From VRUE01 sp963742535 (GTDB lineage: Bacteria; Actinomycetota; Thermoleophilia; Solirubrobacterales; 70-9): 64,000 bases of DNA. The stretch covers positions 2,232,001 through 2,296,000 of the forward strand of contig CAVUMC010000002.1 in assembly GCA_963742535.1 (NCBI GenBank). The letters are read 5' to 3'. Under the pieces are notes generated by a model. The model was not told the DNA's origin. It did not search any database and saw only the letters and a list, made by a program, of their open reading frames with translations. Below are positions 1 to 8,285 of the stretch, one piece after another. A program made the position numbers and the translations under genes. How positions within the stretch are numbered: position 1 is the stretch's first letter; each line of letters begins with the position of its first letter.

Positions 1-193
1 CCAATGTCAGCGCCCCAAGCGCGAGATCCCTGCCGCCTGCGAGCCGGGCCAGGGCATGGCCCGATGCGTCGGTGCCCGGGAAGCCAAGAACACGCAGAGC
101 CGGCCGGGTCGCGAGCAGGGCGCCGACCCCGATCGCGATGCGCCCGGCCGCAATCGCGACAACAACCTTGCGAGCTGTCTTGCGCGTGGTCAT
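1..193 (-). CDS. Partial small membrane protein, 3' end beyond window
   Basis: An open frame on the minus strand begins with ATG at 193-191 and runs off the left edge without a stop, so 64 residues are visible. It starts MTTRKTARKVVVAIAAG, followed by a hydrophobic glycine/alanine-rich stretch and the segment ARLAGGRDLALGALTL. This looks like the first membrane helices of a small DoxX/DUF4267-like actinobacterial membrane protein, but that family link is only a resemblance. The plus-strand frames over the same bases give low-complexity Arg/Pro peptides and are not credible genes. Confidence 0.55.
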   Translation of the reverse strand, partial: MTTRKTARKVVVAIAAGRIAIGVGALLATRPALRVLGFPGTDASGHALARLAGGRDLALGALTL

Positions 194-305
194 CCCGACA
201 CGCTACCCGTCCAGCTACTCACGTCACCCTCCAACTGTGTTTAGTGCGGCGAAAATAAACTTCTTTTTAATAAAGGATCGAGTTTCCTCTCGCTACCTTC
301 GGTGA
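194..305. other. AT-rich divergent intergenic region
   Basis: This is the spacer between the left-edge minus-strand gene and the PD40 gene. Bases 236-285 are far richer in A/T than the rest of the window (runs of aaaataaa, tttttaataaa) and are the likely site of a promoter. No clean -35/-10 pair could be assigned. Confidence 0.35.
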
Positions 306-1787
306 GTGGGAGAAAAAACTAACCAAAGCGGGAGACTTGCTATTCGTTGTGCAGTTGTCTTCCCGCTAGCTCTCTTCATCTTGGTCTACGCGATGAGCGA
401 TCAGTGCGGTGCAGCGTTCCTCGGCCTCAATGGCCGAATCGCTTATTCCTCAGTTGGCGGAGGCCCGATTGAGTCCGTCAATCCCGACGGCGGAGGGATG
501 CTCAGGTTGACAACCGGCGCCGAAGACTACGGGCCAATTTATTCCGCAGATGGTGGGCGAATTAGTTTCAAACGAGATAACGGCGTTGACGTGATAAATG
601 CTGATGGATCGGAAATCAAGCAGGTGCTTAAAGCCCAACACGCGACCGAATCTAAAACGAAGTGGCTACAAAACTATGAAACATCAGAAGGGATGACTCT
701 TCCCTTCGTCAAGGTTGAAACCGACGTTGATCAATCTCGCTTCTTCGAAGACCCGACCTTTTCACCGGACGGAACTCAACTGGCAGTCGTGGCAGAGTTC
801 CGAGAAGCTATTTCGACGATCGTTTGCGCGGTCGAAGTTGAAGACGGATTGGACTGTCTCGCGCCTGGAGATCCGGGTAGCTACTTCGATTCAGCAATGG
901 AATGCAAGTGCGCCTCTCAGATTGTTGCGGTGAGCACCCAGAGCGAAGAAGCGATCCAGCAAATCACCGTGGCTTCGCCGGAGGCCAATTTCAAAACCCC
1001 GACCTACTCACGCACCGGAGCTCTTGCCTTCGTGGCAAGGCCCTTCCCTAATGCGGGTTCGGCAATATTTGTGATTCCGTCGCCGGGTAGGCCGGCGGTT
1101 CAGATAACACCGGGCCCCGAAGATCAAGCGCCTGACTTCGCTCCGAGTGGATCGCGGATTGTCTTTATCCACGGAGGGCATGAGATCGCATTGGTCGGTG
1201 CTGGTGGCGGATCGCTGACGATTCTCCCTCTTGCTCTTCAGCCGTACTCGACTCGCGGCTATGTCGAATCACCCAGGTTTTCTCCTGACGGTCTGAAGAT
1301 CGTGTTCGGGCATTCCGCCCTGCTGTCGACCGGTGCCGAGGAAGCTGGTATCTACACGATGAACGCCGACGGGTCGGATGTGTCGAAGATCGTCGGAGAT
1401 GGGTCAGCTCCCAGTTGGCAATCGATCCCATTTCCTCCGCTGCGGGTCAAAAGAATCAAGGCCTTCGCAAAGAAAGGCAGGTTGCGGCTCAATAAAGAAC
1501 ATCAAGCGACCGTTGCCAATTTTATTTGCGGAACCTCGCCATGTCGATTTGGAAGCGTCAAGTCCAGACTTCGAATCGCGGGTAAGGTTTGCCGAGCCAA
1601 GATGCTCATGAGGAAGCGGGGCGCTCCCGAAACGAGGCCCAAGCTTCGAGTAACGGTGAAGGGCCGCTGTCTTGACGCCCTTGGAAAAGCACACCGGGGC
1701 CGCCTGCTTGCGAACGTGAGGTTTGGCGACGCGTTCGGGCGGCAGCTTTTGCGAGTGAGAGTAACTTTCGTTGTGGGTGGTAGCTAG
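306..1787 (+). CDS. Secreted TolB-like beta-propeller (PD40) protein
   Basis: The 493-residue protein starts at GTG 306. An N-terminal hydrophobic segment (about residues 14-37) is a signal peptide or anchor. WD40-like/PD40 repeats follow: FSPDGTQLAVV, FAPSGSRIVFIHGG, FSPDGLKIVFGHSAL and IYTMNADGSDVSKIVGDG. About 110 basic residues with spaced cysteines (FICGTSPCRFG, KGRCLDALGK) form a C-terminal domain of a type seen on other secreted proteins of this group. PD40 propellers usually bind protein or polysaccharide partners outside the membrane; no catalytic residues are apparent. The gene is visibly richer in A/T and A/T-ending codons than its neighbours, which may mean transfer. It stands alone, with an AT-rich upstream region at 236-290. 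Confidence 0.75.
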   Translation: MGEKTNQSGRLAIRCAVVFPLALFILVYAMSDQCGAAFLGLNGRIAYSSVGGGPIESVNPDGGGMLRLTTGAEDYGPIYSADGGRISFKRDNGVDVINADGSEIKQVLKAQHATESKTKWLQNYETSEGMTLPFVKVETDVDQSRFFEDPTFSPDGTQLAVVAEFREAISTIVCAVEVEDGLDCLAPGDPGSYFDSAMECKCASQIVAVSTQSEEAIQQITVASPEANFKTPTYSRTGALAFVARPFPNAGSAIFVIPSPGRPAVQITPGPEDQAPDFAPSGSRIVFIHGGHEIALVGAGGGSLTILPLALQPYSTRGYVESPRFSPDGLKIVFGHSALLSTGAEEAGIYTMNADGSDVSKIVGDGSAPSWQSIPFPPLRVKRIKAFAKKGRLRLNKEHQATVANFICGTSPCRFGSVKSRLRIAGKVCRAKMLMRKRGAPETRPKLRVTVKGRCLDALGKAHRGRLLANVRFGDAFGRQLLRVRVTFVVGGS

Positions 1788-1910
1788 CCAGAGATACTCA
1801 ACCTTCGATATGGCCGCATAACCGCAAAGTGCAGAGGAAGTTCTTGTCAAACCGAGGTTGATCGGCGGCCACGGCGGGTAGCGGGCCTCGAAACCACCCA
1901 AGGAGGGATG

Positions 1911-2519
1911 ATGCGCAACCGTTCGACTTCGCTTCGCCGTGCGCTGCCACTTTTCATCGCGGCGTTGGTGACGGTCCTCGGCGTCGCCGCCGTTGCAATG
2001 GCGGCTGGCGGGGCCACGAGCTCGAAGGCAGGCAAGGTCAAGGTCAAGTGCCCGACCAGGGTCCTGGCCGGGAACAAGGTGACCTGCAAGGTCTTCGGTC
2101 GTTTGCCTGCTGGACCGCAGGGACCACAGGGCCCGAAAGGATCCAAAGGCTCCAAGGGCGACAAAGGACAGAAAGGCGAGAAGGGAGACCGGGGTGCGGC
2201 GGGCTCGGCAGGCGTCTCCGGCTACGAGGTCGTCAACCAGACCTTCAAAGAAGTCTTCATCGAGAACAGCGGCGGCATGCGCGGTCTCAGTGAAGTCAAG
2301 ACCGTCAATTGCCCGACCGGCAAGCGCGCCATCAGCGGTGGCACCAACCTGGGCACCAACGTCACCCAGAACGGCCAACAGCGCAGCGTCTCGGTCTCGA
2401 TGAGCGCCCCCAACGGCACCGGCACCGGCTGGTCCGTCCAGCTCTTCAACAACGAAACAACAGGTGGCGGAACCTCAATTGACCTCCAGGTCTACGCCAT
2501 CTGCGCCTCAGTGGGCTAG
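1911..2519 (+). CDS. Secreted collagen-like repeat protein
   Basis: The product is about 202 residues. Two ATG codons are adjacent (1908 and 1911). The Shine-Dalgarno AGGAGG at 1901-1906 leaves only one base before the first ATG but four before the second, so 1911 is preferred. A signal peptide or anchor (about residues 10-32, ending AVAMAAGGA) precedes a short linker with two cysteines. Then come about 12 uninterrupted Gly-X-Y triplets from about residue 66 (GPQGPQGPKGSKGSKGDKG and onward), as in bacterial collagens. A roughly 95-residue C-terminal domain with two cysteines (VNCPTGKRAISGG, YAICASVG) follows. Such proteins are extracellular; the partner is unknown. The gene converges on glutamine synthetase, with a repeat element between them. 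Confidence 0.75.
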   Translation: MRNRSTSLRRALPLFIAALVTVLGVAAVAMAAGGATSSKAGKVKVKCPTRVLAGNKVTCKVFGRLPAGPQGPQGPKGSKGSKGDKGQKGEKGDRGAAGSAGVSGYEVVNQTFKEVFIENSGGMRGLSEVKTVNCPTGKRAISGGTNLGTNVTQNGQQRSVSVSMSAPNGTGTGWSVQLFNNETTGGGTSIDLQVYAICASVG

Positions 2520-2544
2520 CTGGAGAAGCAAGAAGCTAAGAGGA

Positions 2545-2655
2545 GACGGAGGTCGGCAGGGGTGAAGCGTCTTGTACTTTTTCGGCGATTTCTTGAGGCG
2601 CCAGCTAGCGCGTCTCCATCGAAAAAGTTAAGCGAAACCCCTGCCGACCTCCGTC
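2545..2655. repeat. Family-1 conserved-core element, copy D (19-bp variable stem)
   Basis: Perfect 19-bp inverted arms at 2545-2563 and 2637-2655 enclose a 73-nt core. The core contains CTTGTACTTTTTCGGC (2571-2586), GGCGCCAGC and TCTCCATCGAAAAAGTT. ACTTTTTCG and CGAAAAAGT inside the core form a second, 9-bp helix. A second copy with the same core but unrelated arms lies at 54798-54911. This copy fills the gap between two convergent genes, so it may also work as a two-way terminator. It has no coding content. Confidence 0.8.
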
Positions 2656-2664
2656 GGCCCTCCG

Positions 2665-4815
2665 CTACTTGATGAAGAGCATCTCCTCGTACTTGGGGAG
2701 AGGCCATAGATCGTCGGCGACGATCTTCTCCAGCTTGTCCGATGCCTCGCGCACCGCGTCGCTCTTGGCGAGCTGCTCGTCGCGGGCGTGAACCGCACCC
2801 TCGATGCCCTCCAGCTCGACCGGCTCGGCATTGGCTGCCGCCAGCGCGTCCAGCGCCGAGGCAAGCTCGTCGATCGCGCCGCGGATCTCGCCCTCGAGCG
2901 AGGAGACGCCCGCCTCGGAAATCAGCGCCAGGTAGCGCAGCGCCGCCGGCAGGATCATCGTCTTGCCGATCGAGAAGGTGGTCTCCGCCTCGATGTTGGC
3001 CCGCAGCGCGTACTGCTCGGCCCAGACCTCGAAGCGCGACTCCAGCTCCCGCTTGGAGAGCACGTGGTATTTCTCGAAGGCCTCGATCGTCGCCTCGGCC
3101 AGCACCTCGGGCAGCGCTTCCGGTGTTGTCTTGAGGTTCTTCAGCCCGCGCTGCTCCGCCTCGGCGTGCCACTCATTGGAGTAGTTGTCGCCGCTGAAGC
3201 AGATCTGCTTGCTGGCGACGTAGGTCTCCTTGACCACCTCGATCGCCGCCTCGGCCGCGTCCATGCCGCCGCCGATCTTCGCCTCGAGCTTGTCGGACAT
3301 CTCATCGATCGCCTCGGCGGCAATCGTGTTGAGCACGGTGTTGGGGAAGGCGAGCGACATGCTCGACCCCAGCGCCCGGAACTCGAACTTGTTGCCGGTG
3401 AAGGCAAAGGGCGAGGTGCGGTTGCGGTCACCGCCGTCCTTGGCCAGCGGCGGCAGCACCGTCGCGCCGAGGTCGAGGAAGGAGGCGGGCGTGTGCGGGT
3501 CCCCTTCGCCGGTGGCGATCGCCTCGAAGACTTTGTCCAGTTCGGCGCCGAGGAAGATCGAGATGATCGCCGGCGGCGCCTCGTTGGCACCGAGGCGATG
3601 GTCCTGGCCGATGTTGGCGGCCGAGGCGCGCAGCAGGCCCTGGTGCTTGTTGACGGCCTGGATCACCGCCGCGCAGAAGAAGAGGAAGTGGACGTTGTCG
3701 GCAGGCGTATCGCCTGGGTTGAGCAGGTTGCCGCCCGTGTCGGTGCTCATCGACCAGTTGTTGTGCTTGCCCGAGCCGTTGACGCCGGCGAAGGGCTTCT
3801 CGTGCAGCAGGCAGACCAAGCCGTAACGGCGGGCGACGTTTTCGAGCACCCGCATCGTCAGCTGCTGGTGGTCGGAGCCGACGTTGGAGTTCTCGAAGAC
3901 CGGCGCGATCTCGTACTGCGCTGGCGCCACCTCGTTATGACGAGTCTTAACCGGGATGCCGAGCTTCCGCATCTCCAGCTCGGACTCCATCATGAAGGCG
4001 AGCACCCGCTCCGGGATCGTGCCGAAGTAGTGGTCGTCGAGTTCCTGGCCCTTGGGCGGCTTGGCACCGAAGAGCGTGCGGCCGGTGGAGACCAGGTCGG
4101 GGCGCTCGAAGAAGTACTGCTCGTCGATCAGGAAGTACTCCTGCTCGGGACCGACCGTGGTGAAGACGCTTTTGCTCTCGGTATCGCCGAGCAGGCCGAG
4201 AGCCCGGATCGCTGAGCCCGAGAGCGCGTCCATCGAGCGCAGCAGCGGGATCTTGGCGTCGAGCGCCTCGCCTGTCCACGACGCGAAAGCGGTCGGGATG
4301 CAGAGCAGCGAGCCGTTCGGGTTCTCGAGGATGAAGGCGGGGCTGGTCGGGTCCCAGGCGGTGTAGCCGCGGGCCTCGAAGGTTTCGCGCACGCCGCCGG
4401 TCGGGAAGGAGGAGGCGTCGGGCTCGCCCTGGATCAGCTCTTTGCCGGAGAAGCCGGCCAGTGCCTTGCCCTCGCCGCCGGCCGGCTCGAAGAAGGAGTC
4501 GTGCTTCTCCGCGGTTGAGCCGGTGAGCGGCTGGAAGACGTGGGTGAAGTGGGTGGCGCCCTTCTCCAGCGCCCAGTCCTTCATCGCCGCGGCAACCGCG
4601 TCGGCAACCTCGAGGTCGATCGCCGTACCCCCTTCGAGGCTGGCCTGCAGCTTCTCGAAGACGTCGCCGGGCAGCCGTTCGCGCTGCACCACCATGGAGA
4701 AGACGTTGGCGCCGAAAGCTTCGTTCTCGGGCAGGGTCAGGTCGATCGCGCCGAGGGACTCCCCGTTGGAGCTCCACTGCGCTGCGGTCACGTTCTGCTG
4801 GCGGATACGGCTCAT
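2665..4815 (-). CDS. glnN: Glutamine synthetase type III
   Basis: The 716-residue protein has the length of GSIII enzymes, not of GSI (about 470) or GSII. It catalyses ATP-dependent amidation of glutamate with ammonium in the cytoplasm. Visible signatures are the GSIII-specific N-terminal region, the metal/glutamate-binding segment VGPEQEYFLIDEQYFF, KTRHNEVAPAQYEIAPVFE, the ATP/substrate loop GVNGSGKHNNWSM, and a long C-terminal helical domain ending KYEEMLFIK. The start is ATG 4815-4813. The gene is monocistronic. Two small inverted repeats upstream (4890-4944) are candidate operators. With two ammonium transporters and a PII protein in the same window it suggests a nitrogen-assimilation set. 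GSIII is unusual as a main GS in classical actinobacteria. Confidence 0.95.
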   Translation of the reverse strand: MSRIRQQNVTAAQWSSNGESLGAIDLTLPENEAFGANVFSMVVQRERLPGDVFEKLQASLEGGTAIDLEVADAVAAAMKDWALEKGATHFTHVFQPLTGSTAEKHDSFFEPAGGEGKALAGFSGKELIQGEPDASSFPTGGVRETFEARGYTAWDPTSPAFILENPNGSLLCIPTAFASWTGEALDAKIPLLRSMDALSGSAIRALGLLGDTESKSVFTTVGPEQEYFLIDEQYFFERPDLVSTGRTLFGAKPPKGQELDDHYFGTIPERVLAFMMESELEMRKLGIPVKTRHNEVAPAQYEIAPVFENSNVGSDHQQLTMRVLENVARRYGLVCLLHEKPFAGVNGSGKHNNWSMSTDTGGNLLNPGDTPADNVHFLFFCAAVIQAVNKHQGLLRASAANIGQDHRLGANEAPPAIISIFLGAELDKVFEAIATGEGDPHTPASFLDLGATVLPPLAKDGGDRNRTSPFAFTGNKFEFRALGSSMSLAFPNTVLNTIAAEAIDEMSDKLEAKIGGGMDAAEAAIEVVKETYVASKQICFSGDNYSNEWHAEAEQRGLKNLKTTPEALPEVLAEATIEAFEKYHVLSKRELESRFEVWAEQYALRANIEAETTFSIGKTMILPAALRYLALISEAGVSSLEGEIRGAIDELASALDALAAANAEPVELEGIEGAVHARDEQLAKSDAVREASDKLEKIVADDLWPLPKYEEMLFIK

Positions 4816-4889
4816 GCTCTGGCGTCCTCGCTTAGGCCTCGCGCCCGCTCGACGGAGCGCGGTTGGTTACCGGTCTACTCCCTTTAGAA

Positions 4890-4944
4890 GAGCCAAAAGA
4901 GCCTAGTACCGATGGCTCAAAGATGCCTTTGTACTCACGTACAA
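4890..4944 (-). promoter_or_regulatory. Inverted repeats upstream of glutamine synthetase III
   Basis: Two hyphenated repeats lie upstream of the glnN start. One is GAGCCA (4890-4895) with TGGCTC (4913-4918). The other is TTGTAC-TCAC-GTACAA (4929-4944). They sit 75-130 nt before the start codon, where a nitrogen-responsive operator would be expected. Neither matches a GlnR box convincingly, and no clear -35/-10 was found in 4816-4976. Confidence 0.3.
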
Positions 4945-4976
4945 GGATCGCTCGGGCGCCTTGTCCCACCTGTCGT

Positions 4977-5492
4977 CTAGTCAAGTGGCTCGGCCCCGAG
5001 CAGGCCGAGCGGGTGGCGCAAGCGGAAGCCGTGCCCCGAACGCATGTATTCGCTCCAGCCGGGGCCGGTGCGGTCGCCGTCTTCGGTCATCGAGGTGTCC
5101 CAACGCAGGCCGGCGATGACGGCGAAGACGTGCTCGCGGTTGGCGTAGATCCGCACCCAGCTGCCCGCACCGCCGCCGCCCCAGCGCATGAAGCCGGTCG
5201 AGTCGAGCGGCGATTCGAGCAGGCCGGCGGCGTGCAGCACGTAGCTGACCGAGCCCGAGCAGTCGTAGCCGCGCGAGCTCCAGTCGCGGTGGCCACCGCC
5301 CCAAACATAGGGCCGGTGGTGGATTCGGTTCGCCGCTTCGATCATCGCCACGACGGCGGGCGGGGCAGAGGGCGGCGCGACCGCCTGCCCGCTGGGCAGA
5401 AGCGTCGCCTGCGGTACCGCCGCATGCGCACTTGACGAAATCGTCGCCATGCACGCACAGACCACCAACAAAATCGTCCCTCGCCTCAGCAT
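4977..5492 (-). CDS. Secreted NlpC/P60-like cysteine peptidase
   Basis: The 171-residue protein begins with a cleavable signal peptide (about residues 1-24, ending SSAHAAV). The body carries the NlpC/P60 signature PYVWGGGHRDW, then YDCSGSVSYVLHAAGLL with the catalytic cysteine in DCSG, and REHVFAVIAG with the probable catalytic histidine. It ends GFRLRHPLGLLG, as is common in actinobacterial members. Members cut peptide bonds in the stems of peptidoglycan. No targeting domain (LysM, SH3) is present, so it is a minimal single-domain version. It lies just upstream of the glutamine synthetase gene on the same strand, but about 160 nt separate them and there is no sign of co-transcription. Confidence 0.8.
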   Translation of the reverse strand: MLRRGTILLVVCACMATISSSAHAAVPQATLLPSGQAVAPPSAPPAVVAMIEAANRIHHRPYVWGGGHRDWSSRGYDCSGSVSYVLHAAGLLESPLDSTGFMRWGGGGAGSWVRIYANREHVFAVIAGLRWDTSMTEDGDRTGPGWSEYMRSGHGFRLRHPLGLLGAEPLD

Positions 5493-5525
5493 GAAGCCCC
5501 TTTATCGGCAGTACGGCTAAGGGGG

Positions 5526-6122
5526 TTAAGCGAGGTCCGGCACGGCGTCGGCGGCGATCAGGGCGCCCATGAGGACGCCGAGCAGCAGGTCGCGGAGCTC
5601 CTCGCGCTCGATGTCGCGATGCTCGATCCAGTTGAGGCAGGCCCCGTCCATGAACCAGAGCCAGCCGTTGACCGCGGTCCGCGCCTTCGGTGGGGGCTCC
5701 TCCGCGTAGAGAGACTCGAGGATCCGCTGTGCCGTCTGCAGGCGCACCTCTTCGATCAGCTCGCGGATCTCGGCGACGCCCGCGGCGCTTTGCATCAGGT
5801 TCTTGTAGGCGACCGCGTTTTCCGCGACCAGCGCCAGAAAGGCATCGAGGCTGCCTTTCAGCTGCTCGACCGGGGGAAGGTCGGGATCCGGTTCCGTCTG
5901 CTCCCGCAGCTGCTCGGCCCAGGCGCTCAGCGTCTGCTCGAAATATGCCTTCTTACTGGGGAAATAGTGGTACAGCAAGGCCTTCGAGATCCCAACCTCA
6001 GCGGCGATCTTGCTCATCGAGAGCTCGTCATAGGGGTGGCTGGTGAAGAGCTCGGCGCCCCGCTCCAGGAGCTGACGGCGCCGCTCGTCGACATCCAGGC
6101 GGCGGTAGGAGGGGCGGCTCAC
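5526..6122 (-). CDS. TetR-family regulator, probable fatty-acid oxidation repressor
   Basis: The 198-residue protein has an N-terminal TetR helix-turn-helix (residues 10-60: RRQLLERGAELF, MSKIAAEVGISKALLYHYF, PSKKAYFEQTL). An all-helical ligand/dimer domain follows, with a C-terminal segment typical of TetR proteins that sense acyl-CoA-like ligands. The start is GTG 6122-6120. It has no Shine-Dalgarno sequence, but a TACAAT box ends 6 nt upstream, so a leaderless mRNA is likely. It is divergent from the bifunctional beta-oxidation enzyme at 6285. A GGTCAGT half-site in the shared spacer also occurs, as part of a full palindrome, upstream of the thiolase at 62361. Control of fatty-acid oxidation is inferred from this context. 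Confidence 0.85.
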   Translation of the reverse strand: MSRPSYRRLDVDERRRQLLERGAELFTSHPYDELSMSKIAAEVGISKALLYHYFPSKKAYFEQTLSAWAEQLREQTEPDPDLPPVEQLKGSLDAFLALVAENAVAYKNLMQSAAGVAEIRELIEEVRLQTAQRILESLYAEEPPPKARTAVNGWLWFMDGACLNWIEHRDIEREELRDLLLGVLMGALIAADAVPDLA

Positions 6123-6128
6123 CGGAGG

Positions 6129-6162
6129 ATTGTACCCGCCTTACTGACCGACGGTTGGCAAG
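6129..6162 (-). promoter_or_regulatory. TetR promoter (TACAAT, leaderless) with operator half-site
   Basis: On the minus strand TACAAT occupies 6134-6129 and the GTG start follows after 6 nt, so transcription would begin at or next to the start codon. ACTGACC (6143-6149; GGTCAGT on the minus strand) lies just upstream and matches the centre and arm of the palindrome at 62327-62342. No convincing -35 is seen. Autoregulation is an inference. Confidence 0.45.
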
Positions 6163-6284
6163 TTTTGGAACCCGCCTAGGTGGTCAAGGTAGGCCGAGGA
6201 GCTGGAGCCGGAGCATCTCTATAGCCTGCGGTCTCCAGCGGTCCGCGCCGCATGACAAGCCGAGAACCGGAGGAAGCCAGCCAA

Positions 6285-8285
6285 ATGTTCGTTTCGAAAG
6301 CCGCCGTCGTCGGCGGCGGCACCATGGGCGGTGAGATCGCCCAGGCGATCGCCGCAGCCGACATCCCCGTCGTCGTCAAGGACATCGACCAGAAGTTCGT
6401 CGACGCCGCGGTCGAGAAGGCGCGCGCTGTCACTGAGGGCCAGCTCGCTCGCCTGGTAAAGAAGGAGAAGCTGACCCAGGAGCAGGCCGACGCCCGCCTC
6501 GCCGAGGTGATGGGCCTGATCATCGGCACCACCTCTTATGCCGATTTCGGCGACGTCGACTTCGTTGTCGAGGCCGTGCCCGAGCGGATGGAGATCAAGC
6601 AGGCTGTCTTCCGCGAGCTCGATGCCGCCACTCCCGGCCACGCGATCCTCTCCTCCAACACCTCTTCGCTCTCGATCACCGAGATCGGCGAAGCGACGCT
6701 GCGTCCCGACAAGGTCGTTGGCTTCCACTTCTTCTACCCGGCTTCGGTGATGCCGCTGGTCGAGGTGATCGCCGGCGAGGACACCTCCGAGGAGGCCGCC
6801 ACCGTCGCTTACAACTTCGCCCAGGCGATCAAGAAGCAGCCGATCGTCTGCGGTGAGGTCCCCGGCTTCGTCGTCAACCGCATCCTGATGGCGACGATCG
6901 GCGAGATCTGGCGCGTCCAGGAGGAGCAGGGCCTCTCGTTGAAGGCAATTGACGAGGCGATTGCTGCCGCGCAGGTGGCGCCGATGGGTCCCTTCTTCCT
7001 CACCGACCTGCTCGGCCTCGACACCGTGTGCCACGTCGCCGAGCACCTGCACGACTCATATGGCGAGAGCTTCTACGTCCACAAAGGGCTTCAGCAGCTG
7101 GTCGCCGACGGCAAGCTCGGCGCCAAGACCGGCGGCGAGGGCTTCTTCAAGGAGGGTGAGGAGAACGTCCCCGGCGACGCTCAGCCCGACGCCGAGGAGC
7201 TGGTTGCGCTCTTCACCTGCCGCGCCCTGATCGAGTCCTGCCTGCTGGTCGAGGAGGGCATCTGCTCGGTCCGCGACATCGACCTCGGGATGATGGCCGG
7301 CGCTGGCCTCGATCCGCGCCGGGGTCTGCTGCCGCCGTTCTGGAAAGCCGACGTCGAGGGACTCGACACCGTGCTGGAGCGGATGGAGGGCCTGCAGGAG
7401 CGCCACGGCGACCGCTTCGCCCCGCCGGTACTGCTGCGCCGCCTTGTCGCTCAGGGCCGCCTCGGCCTCGAGTCGGGCCAGGGCTTCTACGCCTACCCGC
7501 AGCCCGACGAGGGCGATCAGGCGGAGACGGTGAAGCTGGAGACCCGCGGCGACGTCGCGATCGCCTGGCTCGCCAACGCGCCGATGAACGCCGTCTCACC
7601 CGACGTGATCCGTGACCTGAAGACGGTCTGGGAGCGGGTTAAGGCGGCCGACGGGGTGGGGGCGATGGTGATCGCCTCCTCGGTCCCGGTCGTCTTCTCG
7701 GCCGGAGCTGACATCAAGGCTTTCACCCAGATGGACGAGGCCGGCGGCGAGGAGCTGATCCACACCGCCCACGCGCTGCTGCGCGACTTCGGCCAGGCAC
7801 CGGTGGCGACGATCGCCGCCGTCAACGCGATCGCCTTCGGCGGTGGCTGCGAGGTGGCGATGGCCTGTGACGTGCGGATCGGCGCCGAGGCGGCCGTCTT
7901 CGGCCAGCCCGAGATCAAGCTGGGGATCATCCCCGGCTTCGGCGGCACCCAGCGGCTGCCGCGTCTGGTCGGCCCCAATAAGGCGCTGGAGATGAACCTG
8001 ATCGGTGACGCGATCCTCGCCGGCGAGGCGCTGGAAGCCGGCCTCGTCAACCGTGTCGTCCCAGACCACGAGCTCTTCGAGACCGCCCTGATGTGGGGCC
8101 GCAAGCTCGCCGCCCAGGCGCCGCTGGCGCTGGGGCAGATCAAGCAGGTCTCTCACGCCGGCGATATCGACGAGGGGATCGAGGCTGAGAAGCAGGGCTT
8201 CGCCACCGCCTTCCGCAGCGAGGACGCCAAGGAGGGCATCTCCGCCTTCCTCACCAAGCGCACGCCGAAGTGGAGCGGCAAGTAA
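6285..8285 (+). CDS. 3-hydroxyacyl-CoA dehydrogenase / enoyl-CoA hydratase, bifunctional
   Basis: This 666-residue enzyme does two successive beta-oxidation steps, hydration of enoyl-CoA and NAD-dependent oxidation of 3-hydroxyacyl-CoA. The dehydrogenase half is N-terminal: Rossmann motif AVVGGGTMGGEIAQAIA, then SSNTSSLSITEIGE, catalytic histidine in GFHFFYP, and two C-terminal helical domains. A crotonase half follows (about residue 430 onward) with FSAGADIKAF, GGGCEVAMACDVRIG and QPEIKLGIIPGFGGTQRLP, which includes the two acidic catalytic positions. In E. coli FadB/FadJ the domain order is the reverse. ATG 6285 is preferred over ATG 6252 because GGAGGA (6269-6274) lies 10 nt upstream and the Rossmann strand starts at once. 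A thiolase partner is at 62361. Confidence 0.93.
   Translation: MFVSKAAVVGGGTMGGEIAQAIAAADIPVVVKDIDQKFVDAAVEKARAVTEGQLARLVKKEKLTQEQADARLAEVMGLIIGTTSYADFGDVDFVVEAVPERMEIKQAVFRELDAATPGHAILSSNTSSLSITEIGEATLRPDKVVGFHFFYPASVMPLVEVIAGEDTSEEAATVAYNFAQAIKKQPIVCGEVPGFVVNRILMATIGEIWRVQEEQGLSLKAIDEAIAAAQVAPMGPFFLTDLLGLDTVCHVAEHLHDSYGESFYVHKGLQQLVADGKLGAKTGGEGFFKEGEENVPGDAQPDAEELVALFTCRALIESCLLVEEGICSVRDIDLGMMAGAGLDPRRGLLPPFWKADVEGLDTVLERMEGLQERHGDRFAPPVLLRRLVAQGRLGLESGQGFYAYPQPDEGDQAETVKLETRGDVAIAWLANAPMNAVSPDVIRDLKTVWERVKAADGVGAMVIASSVPVVFSAGADIKAFTQMDEAGGEELIHTAHALLRDFGQAPVATIAAVNAIAFGGGCEVAMACDVRIGAEAAVFGQPEIKLGIIPGFGGTQRLPRLVGPNKALEMNLIGDAILAGEALEAGLVNRVVPDHELFETALMWGRKLAAQAPLALGQIKQVSHAGDIDEGIEAEKQGFATAFRSEDAKEGISAFLTKRTPKWSGK

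Noticed and set aside
1404..2378. 324-codon minus-strand frame across the PD40 and collagen-like genes
   Set aside because: It spans the end of one plausible gene, an intergenic gap and the start of another, and has no domain or ribosome site.
4816..4976. GlnR box upstream of glutamine synthetase III
   Set aside because: GTAACC is present once, but the spacing and second half of the GlnR consensus are missing.
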